From: Ramlibacter henchirensis
Lineage (GTDB): Bacteria; Pseudomonadota; Gammaproteobacteria; Burkholderiales; Burkholderiaceae_C
Direction: 5' to 3'
Assembly: GCF_004682015.1 (NCBI RefSeq)
Contig: NZ_SMLM01000002.1
Span: 62,001-126,000 of the forward strand
Length of the DNA stretch: 64,000 nt
In this document: piece after piece, positions 32,750 to 42,067 of the stretch
Layout of the letters: every line of letters starts with the position of its first letter
Numbering within the stretch: the stretch's first letter is position 1
The notes under the pieces: model-generated
Told to the model about the DNA's origin: nothing
The model's input: only the letters and a program-made list of their open reading frames with translations
Database searches by the model: none
Made by a program: the position numbers and the translations under genes

Positions 32750-33496
32750 TCAGCGCGCCGCGGCGATGATCTGCAGGAAATCGGGAGCCTTGAGCGAGGC
32801 GCCACCGATGAGCCCGCCGTCGATGTCCGGCTGGGCCAGCAGGCTGGCGGCGTTGGCCGCGTTCATGCTGCCGCCGTAGAGGATGGGCACGCGGTCGTCG
32901 CGCGTGCTCGCGGCATGCAGTTGCGCGCGCAGCACGGCGTGCACCTGCTGCGCCTGCTCGGGCGTGGCGGTCTTGCCGGTGCCGATGGCCCAGACCGGCT
33001 CGTAGGCCACCACGATCTCGCTGATGCAATGGCCGTTGGTGTGGATCACGGCGGCCAGCTGCCGCTTGACCACGAGCTCGGTCTGTCCGGCTTCGCGCTC
33101 GGCCAGCGTCTCGCCCACGCAGACGATCGGCGTGATGCCGTGGGCCAGCGCCGCCTTGGCCTTGTCGGCCACGTCCTGGTCCGACTCGTGGTGGTACTGG
33201 CGCCGCTCCGAATGGCCGACGATGGCGTAGCGCACGCCGAATTCCTTGAGCATCGTGGCGGACCACTCGCCGGTGTAAGCGCCCTGCTCGTGCCTGGACA
33301 CGTCCTGCGCGCCGAGTTCCAGCGCGGTGCCGTGCCGCAGCATCTGCACCTGCGCCAGGTAGGGCGCGGGCACGCAGACGGCCACCTGGCAGGCGGCATC
33401 CTTCATTCCGGCGATGACGGCGCGCACCAGCGCGTCGTTGGCCGCGATGCTGCCGTTCATCTTCCAGTTGCCGGCGATCAGCTTCTTCTTGGGCAT
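32750..33496 (-). CDS. tpiA: Triose-phosphate isomerase
   Basis: A 248-residue glycolytic enzyme that interconverts dihydroxyacetone phosphate and glyceraldehyde 3-phosphate. The catalytic set is visible: GNWKMN (substrate-binding Asn and Lys), VGHSERR (electrophilic His), and [18 protein letters not shown] (general-base Glu and the flexible loop), plus the phosphate-binding YGGSMN and GGASL near the C-terminus. The length is standard. It lies between the quinone oxidoreductase gene and secG in a conserved order. Confidence 0.97.
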   Translation of the reverse strand: MPKKKLIAGNWKMNGSIAANDALVRAVIAGMKDAACQVAVCVPAPYLAQVQMLRHGTALELGAQDVSRHEQGAYTGEWSATMLKEFGVRYAIVGHSERRQYHHESDQDVADKAKAALAHGITPIVCVGETLAEREAGQTELVVKRQLAAVIHTNGHCISEIVVAYEPVWAIGTGKTATPEQAQQVHAVLRAQLHAASTRDDRVPILYGGSMNAANAASLLAQPDIDGGLIGGASLKAPDFLQIIAAAR

Positions 33497-33510
33497 GGTT
33501 GTCGTCTGGC

Positions 33511-34497
33511 TCACCAGGTCAGCACGATCTTGCCGATGTGCTGGTTCGATTCCATCAACTCGTGGGCCTGCGCGGCATCGGCCGCCGCGAAGGTCTTGTG
33601 GATCACGGGTCGGATCGCGCGCGACGCGATCAGAGGCCACACCTTCTCGCGCAGCGAGGCGGCGATGGCGGTCTTGAAGGCGACGGGCCGCGGGCGAAGG
33701 GTCGAGCCGGTGATCACCAGCCGGCGGCGCAACACCAGCCCCGCGTTGAACTCCGCCTTCACGCCGCCCTGCACGGCGATGATGACCAGCCGGCCATCTT
33801 CCGCGAGGCACTCGACCTCGCGCGCGACGTACGAGCCCGCGACCATGTCGAGCACCACGTCCACGCCCCTGCCGCCGGTCAGCTTCTTCGCTTCTTCGAC
33901 GAAGTCCTGCGTGCGGTAGTTGATGGCGTGGTCGGCGCCGAGCTTGAGGCAGGCGTCGCACTTTTCGTCGCTGCCGGCGGTGGCGATGACACGCGCGCCG
34001 AAAGCCTTGGCCATCTGGATCGCCGTCACGCCGATGCCGCTGGTGCCGCCCTGAACGAGCAGGGTCTCCCCCCGTTGCAGCCGTCCGCGGTCGAACACGT
34101 TGCTCCACACGGTGAAGAACGTCTCCGGCAGCGAAGCGGCCTCGACATCGCTCAGGCCGTCGGGCACCGGCAGGCACTGGCCGACCGGCGCCACGCACAA
34201 CTGCGCATAACCGCCACCCGCGACGAGGGCGCACACCCGCTGGCCGACCTTCAGGCCGGCCTGGGCCATGGCCTGTGCATCGCCGGAAACGATATCGCCC
34301 GCGATCTCGAGGCCCGGGAGGTCCGAAGCGCCCGGCGGGGGCGGGTAGTGGCCTGCACGCTGCAGCACGTCGGGCCGGTTGACCCCACTCGCCTTCACGC
34401 GCACGAGCACCTCTCCCGGCCCCGCGACGGGGTCGGGACGCTCGCCCAGGCGCAGGACCTCGGGCGCTCCGGGCCGGGTGATGTCGACGGCTTTCAT
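33511..34497 (-). CDS. NAD(P)H-quinone oxidoreductase, zinc-independent MDR family
   Basis: A 328-residue enzyme of the medium-chain dehydrogenase/reductase superfamily, quinone-oxidoreductase branch (TP53I3/PIG3-like). The N-terminal GroES-like domain includes [22 protein letters not shown]. The Rossmann domain has [20 protein letters not shown]. The zinc ligands of alcohol dehydrogenases are absent. ATG 34497 is preferred to a GTG five codons upstream; neither has a strong ribosome-binding site. The natural substrate is unknown. It lies in the pnp-to-secG block. Confidence 0.9.
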   Translation of the reverse strand: MKAVDITRPGAPEVLRLGERPDPVAGPGEVLVRVKASGVNRPDVLQRAGHYPPPPGASDLPGLEIAGDIVSGDAQAMAQAGLKVGQRVCALVAGGGYAQLCVAPVGQCLPVPDGLSDVEAASLPETFFTVWSNVFDRGRLQRGETLLVQGGTSGIGVTAIQMAKAFGARVIATAGSDEKCDACLKLGADHAINYRTQDFVEEAKKLTGGRGVDVVLDMVAGSYVAREVECLAEDGRLVIIAVQGGVKAEFNAGLVLRRRLVITGSTLRPRPVAFKTAIAASLREKVWPLIASRAIRPVIHKTFAAADAAQAHELMESNQHIGKIVLTW

Positions 34498-34512
34498 CGG
34501 GTCAGCGCGCAC

Positions 34513-34531
34513 GGCCCGCGGTGTGCGGGCC
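34513..34531 (-). terminator. Hairpin downstream of pnp
   Basis: A perfect 7-bp stem, GGCCCGC (34513-34519) and GCGGGCC (34525-34531), with a 5-nt loop lies between the pnp stop and the oxidoreductase start. No U-run follows on the minus strand, so it may be a weak or Rho-assisted terminator or an mRNA-stability hairpin. Confidence 0.4.
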
Positions 34532-34536
34532 GGCGG

Positions 34537-36786
34537 TCACTCCTGCGGGTCCAGCGTGGCTTGCGGCTGCGGATCGCGCGGGGGACGGTCGCCGCCCTCG
34601 TGCCGGTCGCCGCGGTGGTCGCCACGGTCACCGCGCGGCGGACGGTCGCCGCGGTCGCGGCGCTCGCGCGGGGGCTGGTCTTCCATGCCCGGCGGGCGCT
34701 CGAGCAGCGCCTTCATGGACAGCTTGACGCGGCCCTTGTCGTCGGTCTCGAGCACCTTCACGCGGACGATCTGGCCTTCGCTCAGGTAGTCGGCGACCTT
34801 CTCGACACGCTCGTGCGCGATCTGGCTGATGTGCAGCAGGCCGTCCTTGCCCGGGAGCAGGTTGACCAGCGCGCCGAAGTCCAGCAGCTTGGTGATCGGG
34901 CCTTCGTAGGTCTTGCCGATCTCGACTTCCGCCGTGATCTGCTCGATGCGCTTCCTGGCCTCGTCGGCCTTGGCGGCGTCGGTGGCGGCGATGGTGATCG
35001 TGCCGTCCTCCTCGATGTTGATCTGGCAGCCGGTCTCGTCGGTCAGCCCCCGGATCACGGAGCCGCCCTTGCCGATCACGTCGCGGATCTTCTCGGGGTT
35101 GATCTTCATCGTGTAGAGCTTGGGCGCGAAGCTGCTGATCTCGGCCTTGGCCTCGCCCATCGCTTCCTGCATCTTGCCCAGGATGTGCATGCGCGCTTCC
35201 TTGGCCTGCGCCAGGGCGACCTGCATGATCTCCTTGGTGATGCCCTGGATCTTGATGTCCATCTGCAGGGCGGTGATGCCGTTGGTCGTGCCGGCCACCT
35301 TGAAGTCCATGTCGCCGAGGTGGTCCTCGTCGCCCAGGATGTCGGTCAGCACTGCGAAGCGGTTGCCTTCCTTGATCAGGCCCATGGCGATGCCCGCCAC
35401 GTGCGCCTTCATCGGCACGCCGGCGTCCATCATCGACAGGCAGCCGCCACAGACCGAAGCCATCGACGAGGAGCCGTTGGACTCGGTGATCTCCGACACC
35501 ACGCGGATCGTGTAGGGGAACTCTTCCTTGGTCGGCAGGCAGGCGATGAGCGCCCGCTTGGCCAGGCGGCCGTGGCCCACTTCGCGGCGCTTGGTGCTGC
35601 CCATGCGGCCCACTTCGCCGGTGGCGAAGGGAGGCATGTTGTAGTGGAACAGGAAGCGGTCCTCGAACTCGCCGGCCAGCGCGTCGATGCGCTGCGCGTC
35701 GCGCTCGGTGCCGAGCGTCGTGACCACCAGGGCCTGCGTCTCGCCGCGTGTGAACAGCGCGGAGCCGTGGGTGCGGGGCAGCACGCCGTTGCGGATCTCG
35801 ATCGGGCGCACGGTGCGCGTGTCGCGGCCGTCGATGCGCGGCTCGCCGGCCAGGATCTGGCTGCGCACGATGCGCGATTCGACGTTGAACAGCAGCTCGT
35901 CGACCTTGACCGCGTCGAACTGCACGCCCTGCTCCGCCAGCGCGGCATGCACGGCGGCATTGGCCTCGCGCAGCGCCTGGGTGCGGGCCTGCTTGCTGCG
36001 GATCTGGTAGGCGGCACGCAGCTTCTCTTCGGCCAGCTGCTCGACACGGCCGATGAAGGCCTCGTCGCGAGCCGGCGGCTGCCAGTCCCACACCGGCTTG
36101 CCGCCTTCGCGCACGAGGTCATGGATGGCGTTGATGGCGATGTTGCCCTGCTCGTGGCCGAACACCACGGCGCCCAGCATGATTTCCTCGGGCAGCTGCT
36201 GCGCCTCGGACTCCACCATCAGCACGGCGGATTCGGTGCCGGCGACCACCAGGTCCAGCTGCGATTCCTTGCGCTGGGTCTGGCCGGGGTTCAGGACGTA
36301 TTCACCGTTGATGTAGCCCACGCGCGCGGCGCCGATGGGGCCGGCGAAGGGGATGCCGGAGATGGCCAGCGCGGCGCTGACGCCGATCATCGCGGCGATG
36401 TCGGCGTCGACCTCAGGGTTCAGCGACAGCGTGTGGATCACCACATGCACTTCGTTGAAGAAGCCTTCGGGGAACAGCGGACGGATCGGGCGGTCGATCA
36501 GGCGGCTGGTCAGCGTCTCGAGTTCGCTGGGCTTGGCCTCGCGCTTGAAGAAGCTGCCGGGGATCTTGCCGGCCGCGTACGTCTTCTCGATGTAGTCGAC
36601 GGTCAGCGGGAAGAAGTCCTGGCCGGGCTTGGCGCTCTTGGACGCGACCACGGTGGCGAGCACCACGGTGTCGTCCATGTTGACCAGCACGGCGCCGCCG
36701 GACTGGCGGGCGAGTTCGCCGGTTTCCATGGTGACCGTGTGCTGGCCCCACTGGAAGGTCTTGGTGATCTTGTTGAAGATGCTCAT
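34537..36786 (-). CDS. pnp: Polyribonucleotide nucleotidyltransferase (PNPase)
   Basis: A 749-residue phosphorolytic 3'-5' exoribonuclease. Two RNase PH domains (about 1-230 and 310-550, with [14 protein letters not shown] and [16 protein letters not shown]) are separated by an alpha-helical domain. A KH domain ([18 protein letters not shown]) and an S1 domain ([19 protein letters not shown]) follow. The C-terminus is an Arg/Gly/Asp-rich tail that begins at about residue 700. The start at 36786 ([15 protein letters not shown]) fits the family. It follows rpsO with a 175-bp leader holding a long hairpin. Confidence 0.97.
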   Translation of the reverse strand: MSIFNKITKTFQWGQHTVTMETGELARQSGGAVLVNMDDTVVLATVVASKSAKPGQDFFPLTVDYIEKTYAAGKIPGSFFKREAKPSELETLTSRLIDRPIRPLFPEGFFNEVHVVIHTLSLNPEVDADIAAMIGVSAALAISGIPFAGPIGAARVGYINGEYVLNPGQTQRKESQLDLVVAGTESAVLMVESEAQQLPEEIMLGAVVFGHEQGNIAINAIHDLVREGGKPVWDWQPPARDEAFIGRVEQLAEEKLRAAYQIRSKQARTQALREANAAVHAALAEQGVQFDAVKVDELLFNVESRIVRSQILAGEPRIDGRDTRTVRPIEIRNGVLPRTHGSALFTRGETQALVVTTLGTERDAQRIDALAGEFEDRFLFHYNMPPFATGEVGRMGSTKRREVGHGRLAKRALIACLPTKEEFPYTIRVVSEITESNGSSSMASVCGGCLSMMDAGVPMKAHVAGIAMGLIKEGNRFAVLTDILGDEDHLGDMDFKVAGTTNGITALQMDIKIQGITKEIMQVALAQAKEARMHILGKMQEAMGEAKAEISSFAPKLYTMKINPEKIRDVIGKGGSVIRGLTDETGCQINIEEDGTITIAATDAAKADEARKRIEQITAEVEIGKTYEGPITKLLDFGALVNLLPGKDGLLHISQIAHERVEKVADYLSEGQIVRVKVLETDDKGRVKLSMKALLERPPGMEDQPPRERRDRGDRPPRGDRGDHRGDRHEGGDRPPRDPQPQATLDPQE

Positions 36787-36831
36787 GTTTGCTCTCTCTC
36801 GTTGTGGAGGAGACGGAGCCGAACACGATGC

Positions 36832-36866
36832 CATTCCATCAAGGGCCGTCGGCCCCTGGTGGAATG
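36832..36866 (-). promoter_or_regulatory. Long hairpin in the rpsO-pnp intercistronic leader
   Basis: A 16-nt arm at 36832-36847 pairs with 36851-36866 around a 3-nt loop, with 14 Watson-Crick pairs and 2 mismatches or wobbles depending on strand. In enterobacteria the pnp leader carries a long hairpin that RNase III cleaves and PNPase then uses for autoregulation. This hairpin is in the same place, 46 nt upstream of the pnp ATG, and may do the same. The sequence itself is not related to the E. coli leader. Confidence 0.6.
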
Positions 36867-36961
36867 ACACAGCGCGTATCCGGTCCGGTGTCTCCGATGT
36901 GCAAAGCGCCTGAGCCAGCGTGAGCCAACCCAGGCGCCCTTGCGTTGCTCTCTCGACCTGC

Positions 36962-37225
36962 TTACTTGCGCAGGCCCAGCTTGCCGATCAGCGCCGTGTA
37001 GCGCTCGGCGTCGTTGTCCTTCAGGTACGCCAGCAGGCTCTTGCGGCGGTTCACCATGCGCAGCAGGCCGCGGCGGCCGTGGTGGTCCTTGGCGTGGGTC
37101 TTGAAGTGGGGCGTCAGCTCGTTGATCCGGGCGGTCAGCAGGGCGACCTGGACTTCGGGGCTGCCGGTGTCGTTGGTGCCGCGCGAGTGCGCAGCGACGA
37201 TCTCGGCCTTGTTGAGGGCGGACAT
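36962..37225 (-). CDS. rpsO: 30S ribosomal protein S15
   Basis: An 87-residue primary rRNA-binding protein of the small subunit. The four-helix sequence includes [20 protein letters not shown] and the rRNA-binding [21 protein letters not shown]. It lies immediately upstream of pnp as in most proteobacteria. A TATAAT on the minus strand at 37315-37320 is a likely -10 for the operon. Confidence 0.98.
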   Translation of the reverse strand: MSALNKAEIVAAHSRGTNDTGSPEVQVALLTARINELTPHFKTHAKDHHGRRGLLRMVNRRKSLLAYLKDNDAERYTALIGKLGLRK

Positions 37226-37314
37226 CTGGGTTTCCTTTGTAGGGGGTTCGACTTGCGTTGGGGCTGGAAGGGCTCCAACGTGCTGTTCCGGCCTGTGGGG
37301 CGCAGAACCGGTGG

Positions 37315-37320
37315 ATTATA
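37315..37320 (-). promoter_or_regulatory. Candidate -10 element of the rpsO-pnp promoter
   Basis: The minus strand reads TATAAT here, a perfect -10 hexamer 89 bp upstream of rpsO. No good -35 is present at 16-18 bp; that position is occupied by the REP-like repeat at 37329-37373, so the element may be extended or activator-dependent. Confidence 0.35.
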
Positions 37321-37328
37321 GCGGAAGC

Positions 37329-37373
37329 GGTATTGCTCCCTCTCCCTCCAGGAGAGGGCTGGGGTGAGGGCAC
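37329..37373. repeat. REP-like unit upstream of rpsO
   Basis: A 45-bp unit containing GGTATTGCTCCCTCTCC, a CCCTCTCC/GGAGAGGG stem around CTCCA, and GGCTGGGGTGAGGGCAC. The same unit, inverted and doubled, occurs inside nasA at 55636-55737. It lies between the 3' end of the aminotransferase gene and the rpsO promoter and could terminate the former. Confidence 0.65.
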
Positions 37374-37390
37374 GCGCGCTGTGAAGCTTC

Positions 37391-38551
37391 TCAGCCCTGC
37401 TTCGCCAGCCAGCCCTTCAGCCGCTCGACGCCCTGCCCCAGCCGCCCCACGTCCTTGGACGCGAAACACCAGCGCAGCCACCCCTGCGCTTCCGGCGCAA
37501 ATGCATTCCCCGGGGCGATGCCAAGCCCCGCTTCCGCGACCAGCCGCTTGGCCAACGCGAGCGAATCGCCGAAACCGTCGAGCTTGAAGAAGGCATACAT
37601 GCCCCCCGCCGGCTGTGCCAGCTCCACCCTCGGCAGCGCCCGCAGGTGCGGCACCAGCGTGTCGCGGCAGTGCTTCAGGTGCGCGACGACCCTCGGCGTC
37701 ACCTCGTCGGTCCTCCGCACCGCCACCAGCGCCGCGCGTTGCGTGAACACGCTCGCGCACGAGGTGTTGAACTCGATGAGCTTGCCCATCGAATGCGTCA
37801 TCGATGCCGGCATCACCAGCCAGCCCATGCGCCAGCCGGTCATCAGGAAGCTCTTGGAGAAGCTGTGCACCACCACCAGCCGGTCTTCCGGCGTGGCGAT
37901 GTCGAGGAAGCTGGGCGCGCAGCCGTTCGGCGCGGGCTCGTAGTACAGCCGCTCGTAGACCTCGTCCGCCAGGATCCAGGTGCCGGTGCGCCGGCAATGG
38001 TCCAGGAGCGCCTGCTGCTCGGCCCGCGACAGCGTCCAACCGGTCGGGTTGTTCGGTGCATTCACGATGAGCAGCCTGGTGCCTGGCCGGACGGCGTCCA
38101 GCAGCTGGTCCAGGTCGAGCTTCCACGCGCCCGCCTCCGGCTTCAGCGAGACCCGGCGCAGCTTGCCGCCGAGGATCAGCGGCTGGGCCGTGAGGTTGGG
38201 CCAGACCGGTATCACGGCCACCACGTCGTCGCCCGCGTCGACCAGCATCTGCACGGCGAGCATCAGCGCATTGACGCCGCCGGAGGTGATGGCGATGCGC
38301 TCGGCGCCCACCGGCCCGTGCAGGCGCGAGGTGTAGCCGGCGACGGCCTCGCGCAGCTCGGGCAGTCCGAGGTTGTGCGCGTAGAAGGTCTCGCCCTGCC
38401 GGATCGATTCGATCGCGGCCTCGCGGATGAAGTCCGGCGTGACCTCGTCGCTCTCACCGAACCAGAAGGCCAGCACGTCCGGGCGGCCCATGCCCGCATT
38501 GGCGACCTCGCGGATCTTGGATTCGTCGAGGTTCAGGATGGCTTGTCGCAT
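37391..38551 (-). CDS. PLP-dependent class I/II aminotransferase
   Basis: A 386-residue fold-type I aminotransferase. The substrate-binding NAPNNPTGW and the PLP-binding lysine in VHSFSKSFLMTGWRMGW are intact, with ADEVYERLYYE providing the aspartate and tyrosine that hold the cofactor. The overall pattern fits the aspartate/aromatic aminotransferase-like group. The amino donor and acceptor cannot be read from the sequence. It is probably transcribed alone; the 5' side has a strong inverted repeat (38575-38664). Confidence 0.9.
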   Translation of the reverse strand: MRQAILNLDESKIREVANAGMGRPDVLAFWFGESDEVTPDFIREAAIESIRQGETFYAHNLGLPELREAVAGYTSRLHGPVGAERIAITSGGVNALMLAVQMLVDAGDDVVAVIPVWPNLTAQPLILGGKLRRVSLKPEAGAWKLDLDQLLDAVRPGTRLLIVNAPNNPTGWTLSRAEQQALLDHCRRTGTWILADEVYERLYYEPAPNGCAPSFLDIATPEDRLVVVHSFSKSFLMTGWRMGWLVMPASMTHSMGKLIEFNTSCASVFTQRAALVAVRRTDEVTPRVVAHLKHCRDTLVPHLRALPRVELAQPAGGMYAFFKLDGFGDSLALAKRLVAEAGLGIAPGNAFAPEAQGWLRWCFASKDVGRLGQGVERLKGWLAKQG

Positions 38552-38574
38552 TCGGGCGGTGGGGGAAAAAACTT

Positions 38575-38664
38575 ACGCAGAAAACGCGGAAAGGACGCAG
38601 AAAGCGCAGAGGACTATAGGAATGGCTTTCCGCGTTTTCTGCGCTGTTTCTGCGCTTTCTGCGT
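38575..38664. repeat. Nested perfect inverted repeats between two minus-strand genes
   Basis: An 18-bp arm (38576-38593) pairs perfectly with 38626-38643, and a 15-bp arm (38595-38609) pairs perfectly with 38650-38664. Both are built from the same motif, ACGCAGAAA. The whole 90-bp block fills the gap between the binding-protein gene and the aminotransferase gene. It is a REP-like element or a strong terminator in RNA, but it lacks a U-run. Confidence 0.65.
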
Positions 38665-38680
38665 ACGGATGTCCGAATTG

Positions 38681-39955
38681 TCAGACTGAAACGCGGGACA
38701 TCCTGCACGACGTCGGCAGCTCGGCCTTTTCGGGCGCGATCACGCGCACCACGCGAAAGCCGTAGCCCGACCCCTCGACGTCGAACTTCACGCCCGGCGA
38801 GCCTTGCCGATCCATCACGCCGACGACGAGCGTCTGCTGGAACTGGTGGTCGGCCGCCCGCATGCGGCCCGACTGGCCCGAGAGGCTCACGTTCGCCTGC
38901 TCCAGTGCCGTCGCGACCGGCACCGCGGCCACGCTGCCCGCGCGCTCGATCGCCTGCGCGAGCGCCTCGATCATCAGCTGCATGCGCATGTGCACGTAGT
39001 CGTCCTGGGGCCGCGGGAAGCGCTGGCGGAACGATTGGTAGAAGGCCTCGCTCTGCGCCGTGGGCAGGTTCGGCAGCCAGTCGGCGATGGCCACCACGCG
39101 GCCCACGCCCGCCTCGCCGACGGCCGCGGGTGCGCCCAGCGCGTTGCCGTAGAACGTATAGAACTTGCCGTCGAAGCCGACGTCCCGCGCCGCCTTGACC
39201 ATCAGCGTGAGGTCGTTGCCCCAGTTGCCGGTGATCACCGCGTCGGCGCCGCTGGCCTTGATCTTGGTGGCGTACGGCAGGAAGTCCTTCACCCGGCCGA
39301 GCGGGTGCAGCTCGTCGCCGACGATGCGCACGTCCGGCCGCTGCGCCCCCAGCTGCCGCCGCGCTTCGCGCAGGACCGACTGGCCGAAGCTGTAGTCCTG
39401 CCCGATGAGGTAGGCGCTGCGCACCCCCTTGTCCTGCCCCAGCACCTGCATCAGCGCCGCCATGCGCATGTCGGCATGCGCGTCGAAACGGAAGTGCCAG
39501 AAACTGCAGCGCTCGTTGGTCAGGGCCGGGTCGACGGCGGAATAGTTGAGGTACAGCACGCGGCGAGTCGGCTCCCGCTCGTTGTGCTTGTCGATCGCGT
39601 CGAGCAGCGCCGCCGCGACCGCCGACGAATTGCCCTGCAGGATGAACTGCGCCCCGTCGTCGATGGCCGAGCGCAGCGAAGCGATGGCTTCCTCCGCCTG
39701 GCCCTTGCTGTCGTATCGCTCCAGCACCAGCGGCCGAGCTCCGCCGGGCAGCTTGACGCCGCCGCGCTGGTTGACGCGCTCCACCGCCCACAGCAGGTTG
39801 CGGAACACCGCCTCGCCGGTGTTGGCGAAAGCGCCCGAGAGCGCCTCGATCAGGGCCAGCTTCACCGGCGCCCCGGTGGCCTGCGCCTGCGCAAGGGCGG
39901 GAGCAAATAGCGTCGCCGCCAGCGATTTCAAGGCCTGCCTGCGTTCGATTTTCAA
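38681..39955 (-). CDS. ABC-type branched-chain amino acid/urea-like substrate-binding protein
   Basis: A 424-residue periplasmic binding protein of the leucine-binding (type 1, LivJ-like) family. An N-terminal signal with ERRQALKSLAATLFAPALAQ resembles a Tat or Sec signal. The mature domain starts VKLALIEALSGAFANTGEAV and contains LQGNSSAVAAALLDAI and LIGQDYSFGQSVL. The TTG at 39955 is chosen as start because AGAGGA lies 7 nt upstream and it directly precedes the signal sequence. No permease or ATPase gene is adjacent, so it is an orphan; its ligand is unknown. Confidence 0.83.
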   Translation of the reverse strand: MKIERRQALKSLAATLFAPALAQAQATGAPVKLALIEALSGAFANTGEAVFRNLLWAVERVNQRGGVKLPGGARPLVLERYDSKGQAEEAIASLRSAIDDGAQFILQGNSSAVAAALLDAIDKHNEREPTRRVLYLNYSAVDPALTNERCSFWHFRFDAHADMRMAALMQVLGQDKGVRSAYLIGQDYSFGQSVLREARRQLGAQRPDVRIVGDELHPLGRVKDFLPYATKIKASGADAVITGNWGNDLTLMVKAARDVGFDGKFYTFYGNALGAPAAVGEAGVGRVVAIADWLPNLPTAQSEAFYQSFRQRFPRPQDDYVHMRMQLMIEALAQAIERAGSVAAVPVATALEQANVSLSGQSGRMRAADHQFQQTLVVGVMDRQGSPGVKFDVEGSGYGFRVVRVIAPEKAELPTSCRMSRVSV

Positions 39956-40045
39956 CGGTCGTCCTCTCTTGAAAAACCTGCGCCGCGTGCACACGTTGGA
40001 TGCAAGCGGCGCTAGGAAGCCGCGCAGTTTAAAAGGAGTTCCACC

Positions 40046-40426
40046 ATGTTCTTCGCACCCGTTGTCCGCAGCCGCGCCGCCGCGCCGGCTTTCCGCTCGT
40101 TCGACCGCAGCTTCGAGCGCTTCGTCAACGACGCCTTCTTCGGCTCCGGTGTCTCCGGCTTCCAGCTGGAACAGGACGACAAGGCCTGGACCGTGACGCT
40201 GGACATGCCCGGTGTCGCGCGTGAAGACCTGTCGATCAACATCGAAGGCGCCATCGTGCGCATCGAGACCAAGGGCGAAGCGAAGCGGCAGTACAAGGCC
40301 GCCTACGAGCTGCCCCAGGAGATCGATGTCGACGCCACCACGGCCAGGCTCGAGTACGGCGTGCTGACGCTCACGCTGGCGAAGAAGCAGCCGGTGAGCA
40401 ACGCGCGCCAGATCGAGGTGAAGTGA
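40046..40426 (+). CDS. Small heat-shock protein, Hsp20/alpha-crystallin family
   Basis: A 126-residue ATP-independent holdase chaperone. The alpha-crystallin domain spans about residues 38-120, with the early WTVTLDMPGVAREDLSINIE and the C-terminal consensus LEYGVLTLTLAKK. The N-terminal arm (RSFDRSFERFVNDAFFG) is typical. AAAAGGAG precedes the ATG. It is divergent from the binding-protein gene and followed by a 540-bp gene-free stretch with a large inverted repeat. Confidence 0.92.
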   Translation: MFFAPVVRSRAAAPAFRSFDRSFERFVNDAFFGSGVSGFQLEQDDKAWTVTLDMPGVAREDLSINIEGAIVRIETKGEAKRQYKAAYELPQEIDVDATTARLEYGVLTLTLAKKQPVSNARQIEVK

Positions 40427-40545
40427 TTTCGCCTCGGGCACGCTTCGAGTCTCTTCGGGCTTTCCGATGAATTGAGCGAGGACCGGCATTGGCCGGTTGC
40501 TCGCTCGATCCGTTTCTGGGCCATGCCTTGTTCAGGTTGGCCCCG

Positions 40546-40950
40546 GCGTCCGGGGCGGAGGCCGGCGGCCCGGGTGTCCGTTCTCCGGTCCACCTCGCGA
40601 TGAAGAGGCCATCGAAACCTTCGCTACGCGGCTGGGAACACCGCCATGCGTGCCTGCGGCCCCGCGCGACCGCGAATGGTCCCTGCGCCCGGACACCCGA
40701 ACCACCGGCCTCAGCAGCTTGGGCGCGGGGACACGCAGGCCGCTGATCAAGCTCGGTGCTCACTCGGGGCGCACTGACTCGCTGGGACGGTGGTCTGGGT
40801 ACCCGGGCGCAGGGACCATTCGCGGTCGCGCGGGGTTCCAGATTGGCAAGGCCGTGTTCCAAGCCAAGGCGCGGAGAGCGCCAACGGCTTCTTCATCGCG
40901 AGGTGGACCGGAGAACGGGTACCCGGACCGCCGGCCCAGGACCCGGATCG
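40546..40950. repeat. Two inverted copies of a ~160-bp structured intergenic element
   Basis: The 539-bp stretch 40427-40965 has no convincing gene. It holds two copies of one element in opposite orientation, 40546-40706 and 40789-40950, separated by 82 bp. The ends are nearly identical; for example a 30-bp block with GCGCGACCGCGAATGGTCCC is shared, while the centre has diverged. Within each copy the terminal 9-mers pair with each other: GGGTGTCCG with CGGACACCC in the left copy, GGGTACCCG with CGGGTACCC in the right copy. The paired bases changed together. Short hairpins are also kept in the centre with different sequence. This supports conservation of structure rather than protein coding. 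Confidence 0.75.
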
Positions 40951-40965
40951 ATTGCAGCAAGAAAG

Positions 40966-42003
40966 CTACCCGCCTCGAAGTTCGTCCAAAGGCCAGCGCG
41001 GTTTAACGTCGAACGCGTACGAGCAGCTGGCCTTTTCCACGTCCGCTGCCAGCCGCATCGCAGCGGCCATGGCGATCATCGCGCCGTTGTCGGTGCACAG
41101 CTCCAGCTCCGGGTAGTGCACCCGCACACCCCGCCTGGCACACGCGGCATCCAGCTGCTCCCGCAGCACGCGATTCGCGCCCACGCCGCCGGCCACGACC
41201 AGCCGCTTGAGCCCGGTCTCCTTCAGGGCAGCCAGCGATTTCTTCAGCAGCACCTCCACGATCGCCGCCTCGGTCGACGCGGCCAGGTCCGCCTTGCGCG
41301 CCTGCAGTTCGTCCCCGAGCTTGCGCGCCTGCGTGAGCACCGCCGTCTTCAATCCGGCGAAGGAGAAGTCCAGGTCGCCGCTGTGCAGCAGCGGCCGCGG
41401 CAGCGCGAAGGCCTTGGGATCGCCCTGCTGCGCGACGCGCGAGAGCGCCGGCCCGCCGGGGTAGCCCAGGCCCAGCAGCTTGGCGCTCTTGTCGAAGGCC
41501 TCGCCGGCCGCATCGTCGATCGTTTCGCCCAGCAGTTCGTAATCGCCGACCGCCTCCACCCGCATCAGCTGCGTGTGGCCGCCGGAGACCAGCAGCGCCA
41601 CGAAGGGAAACTCGGGCGGATCGGCGCTGAGGAACGGCGACAGCAGGTGGCCTTCGAGGTGGTGCACGCCCAGAACTGGCTTGTCCAGCGATGCGCCCAG
41701 CGCGCAAGCGACGCCCGCGCCCACTAGCAACGCGCCTGCGAGGCCCGGGCCGCGCGTGTAGGCCACGGTCTCGATGTCCTGCAGCGAGCGCCCGGCCTGC
41801 TGCAAGACCTCATACGTCAGCGGCAGCACGCGCCGGATGTGGTCGCGGCTGGCCAGCTCCGGCACAACGCCGCCGTACGCCTCGTGCATGCGCACCTGGC
41901 TGTGCAGTGCGTGGCCGAGCAGGCGCGGCACGCCCGGGCCGCCGGCGTCGACCAGCGCGACACCGGTCTCGTCGCACGAAGATTCGATCCCCAGCACCAG
42001 CAT
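40966..42003 (-). CDS. tsaD: tRNA threonylcarbamoyladenosine transferase subunit TsaD
   Basis: A 345-residue ASKHA-fold protein that, with TsaB and TsaE, transfers threonylcarbamoyl to A37 of ANN-decoding tRNAs. The N-terminus [19 protein letters not shown] is diagnostic. The metal-binding histidines are in HHLEGHLLS, and the nucleotide-binding segments SGGHTQLM and [13 protein letters not shown] are intact. The length is standard. In many betaproteobacteria it lies near rpsU and yqeY; here those lie 18 kb away, so the order has been rearranged. Confidence 0.96.
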   Translation of the reverse strand: MLVLGIESSCDETGVALVDAGGPGVPRLLGHALHSQVRMHEAYGGVVPELASRDHIRRVLPLTYEVLQQAGRSLQDIETVAYTRGPGLAGALLVGAGVACALGASLDKPVLGVHHLEGHLLSPFLSADPPEFPFVALLVSGGHTQLMRVEAVGDYELLGETIDDAAGEAFDKSAKLLGLGYPGGPALSRVAQQGDPKAFALPRPLLHSGDLDFSFAGLKTAVLTQARKLGDELQARKADLAASTEAAIVEVLLKKSLAALKETGLKRLVVAGGVGANRVLREQLDAACARRGVRVHYPELELCTDNGAMIAMAAAMRLAADVEKASCSYAFDVKPRWPLDELRGG

Positions 42004-42067
42004 CGCCCGAGTGTATCGAGCGACGTTTGCGCGGACGTCCGGCACGGGAATTGCGGAGCAGCCCGCG

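Noticed and set aside
40532..41116. Short open frames with shared peptides such as GRRDHSRSRG in the 40.5-41.1 kb region.
   Set aside because: The similarity comes from the two inverted DNA copies; the centre does not keep a frame, there is no ribosome-binding site, and the base changes follow pairing rather than codon positions.
42040..42055. A sigma-54-like GG-N10-GC element (CGGCACGGGAATTGC) upstream of nasR.
   Set aside because: The start point would fall about 2 nt before the nasR ATG and would remove its GGAG ribosome-binding site. The match also lacks the T of TGGCAC.
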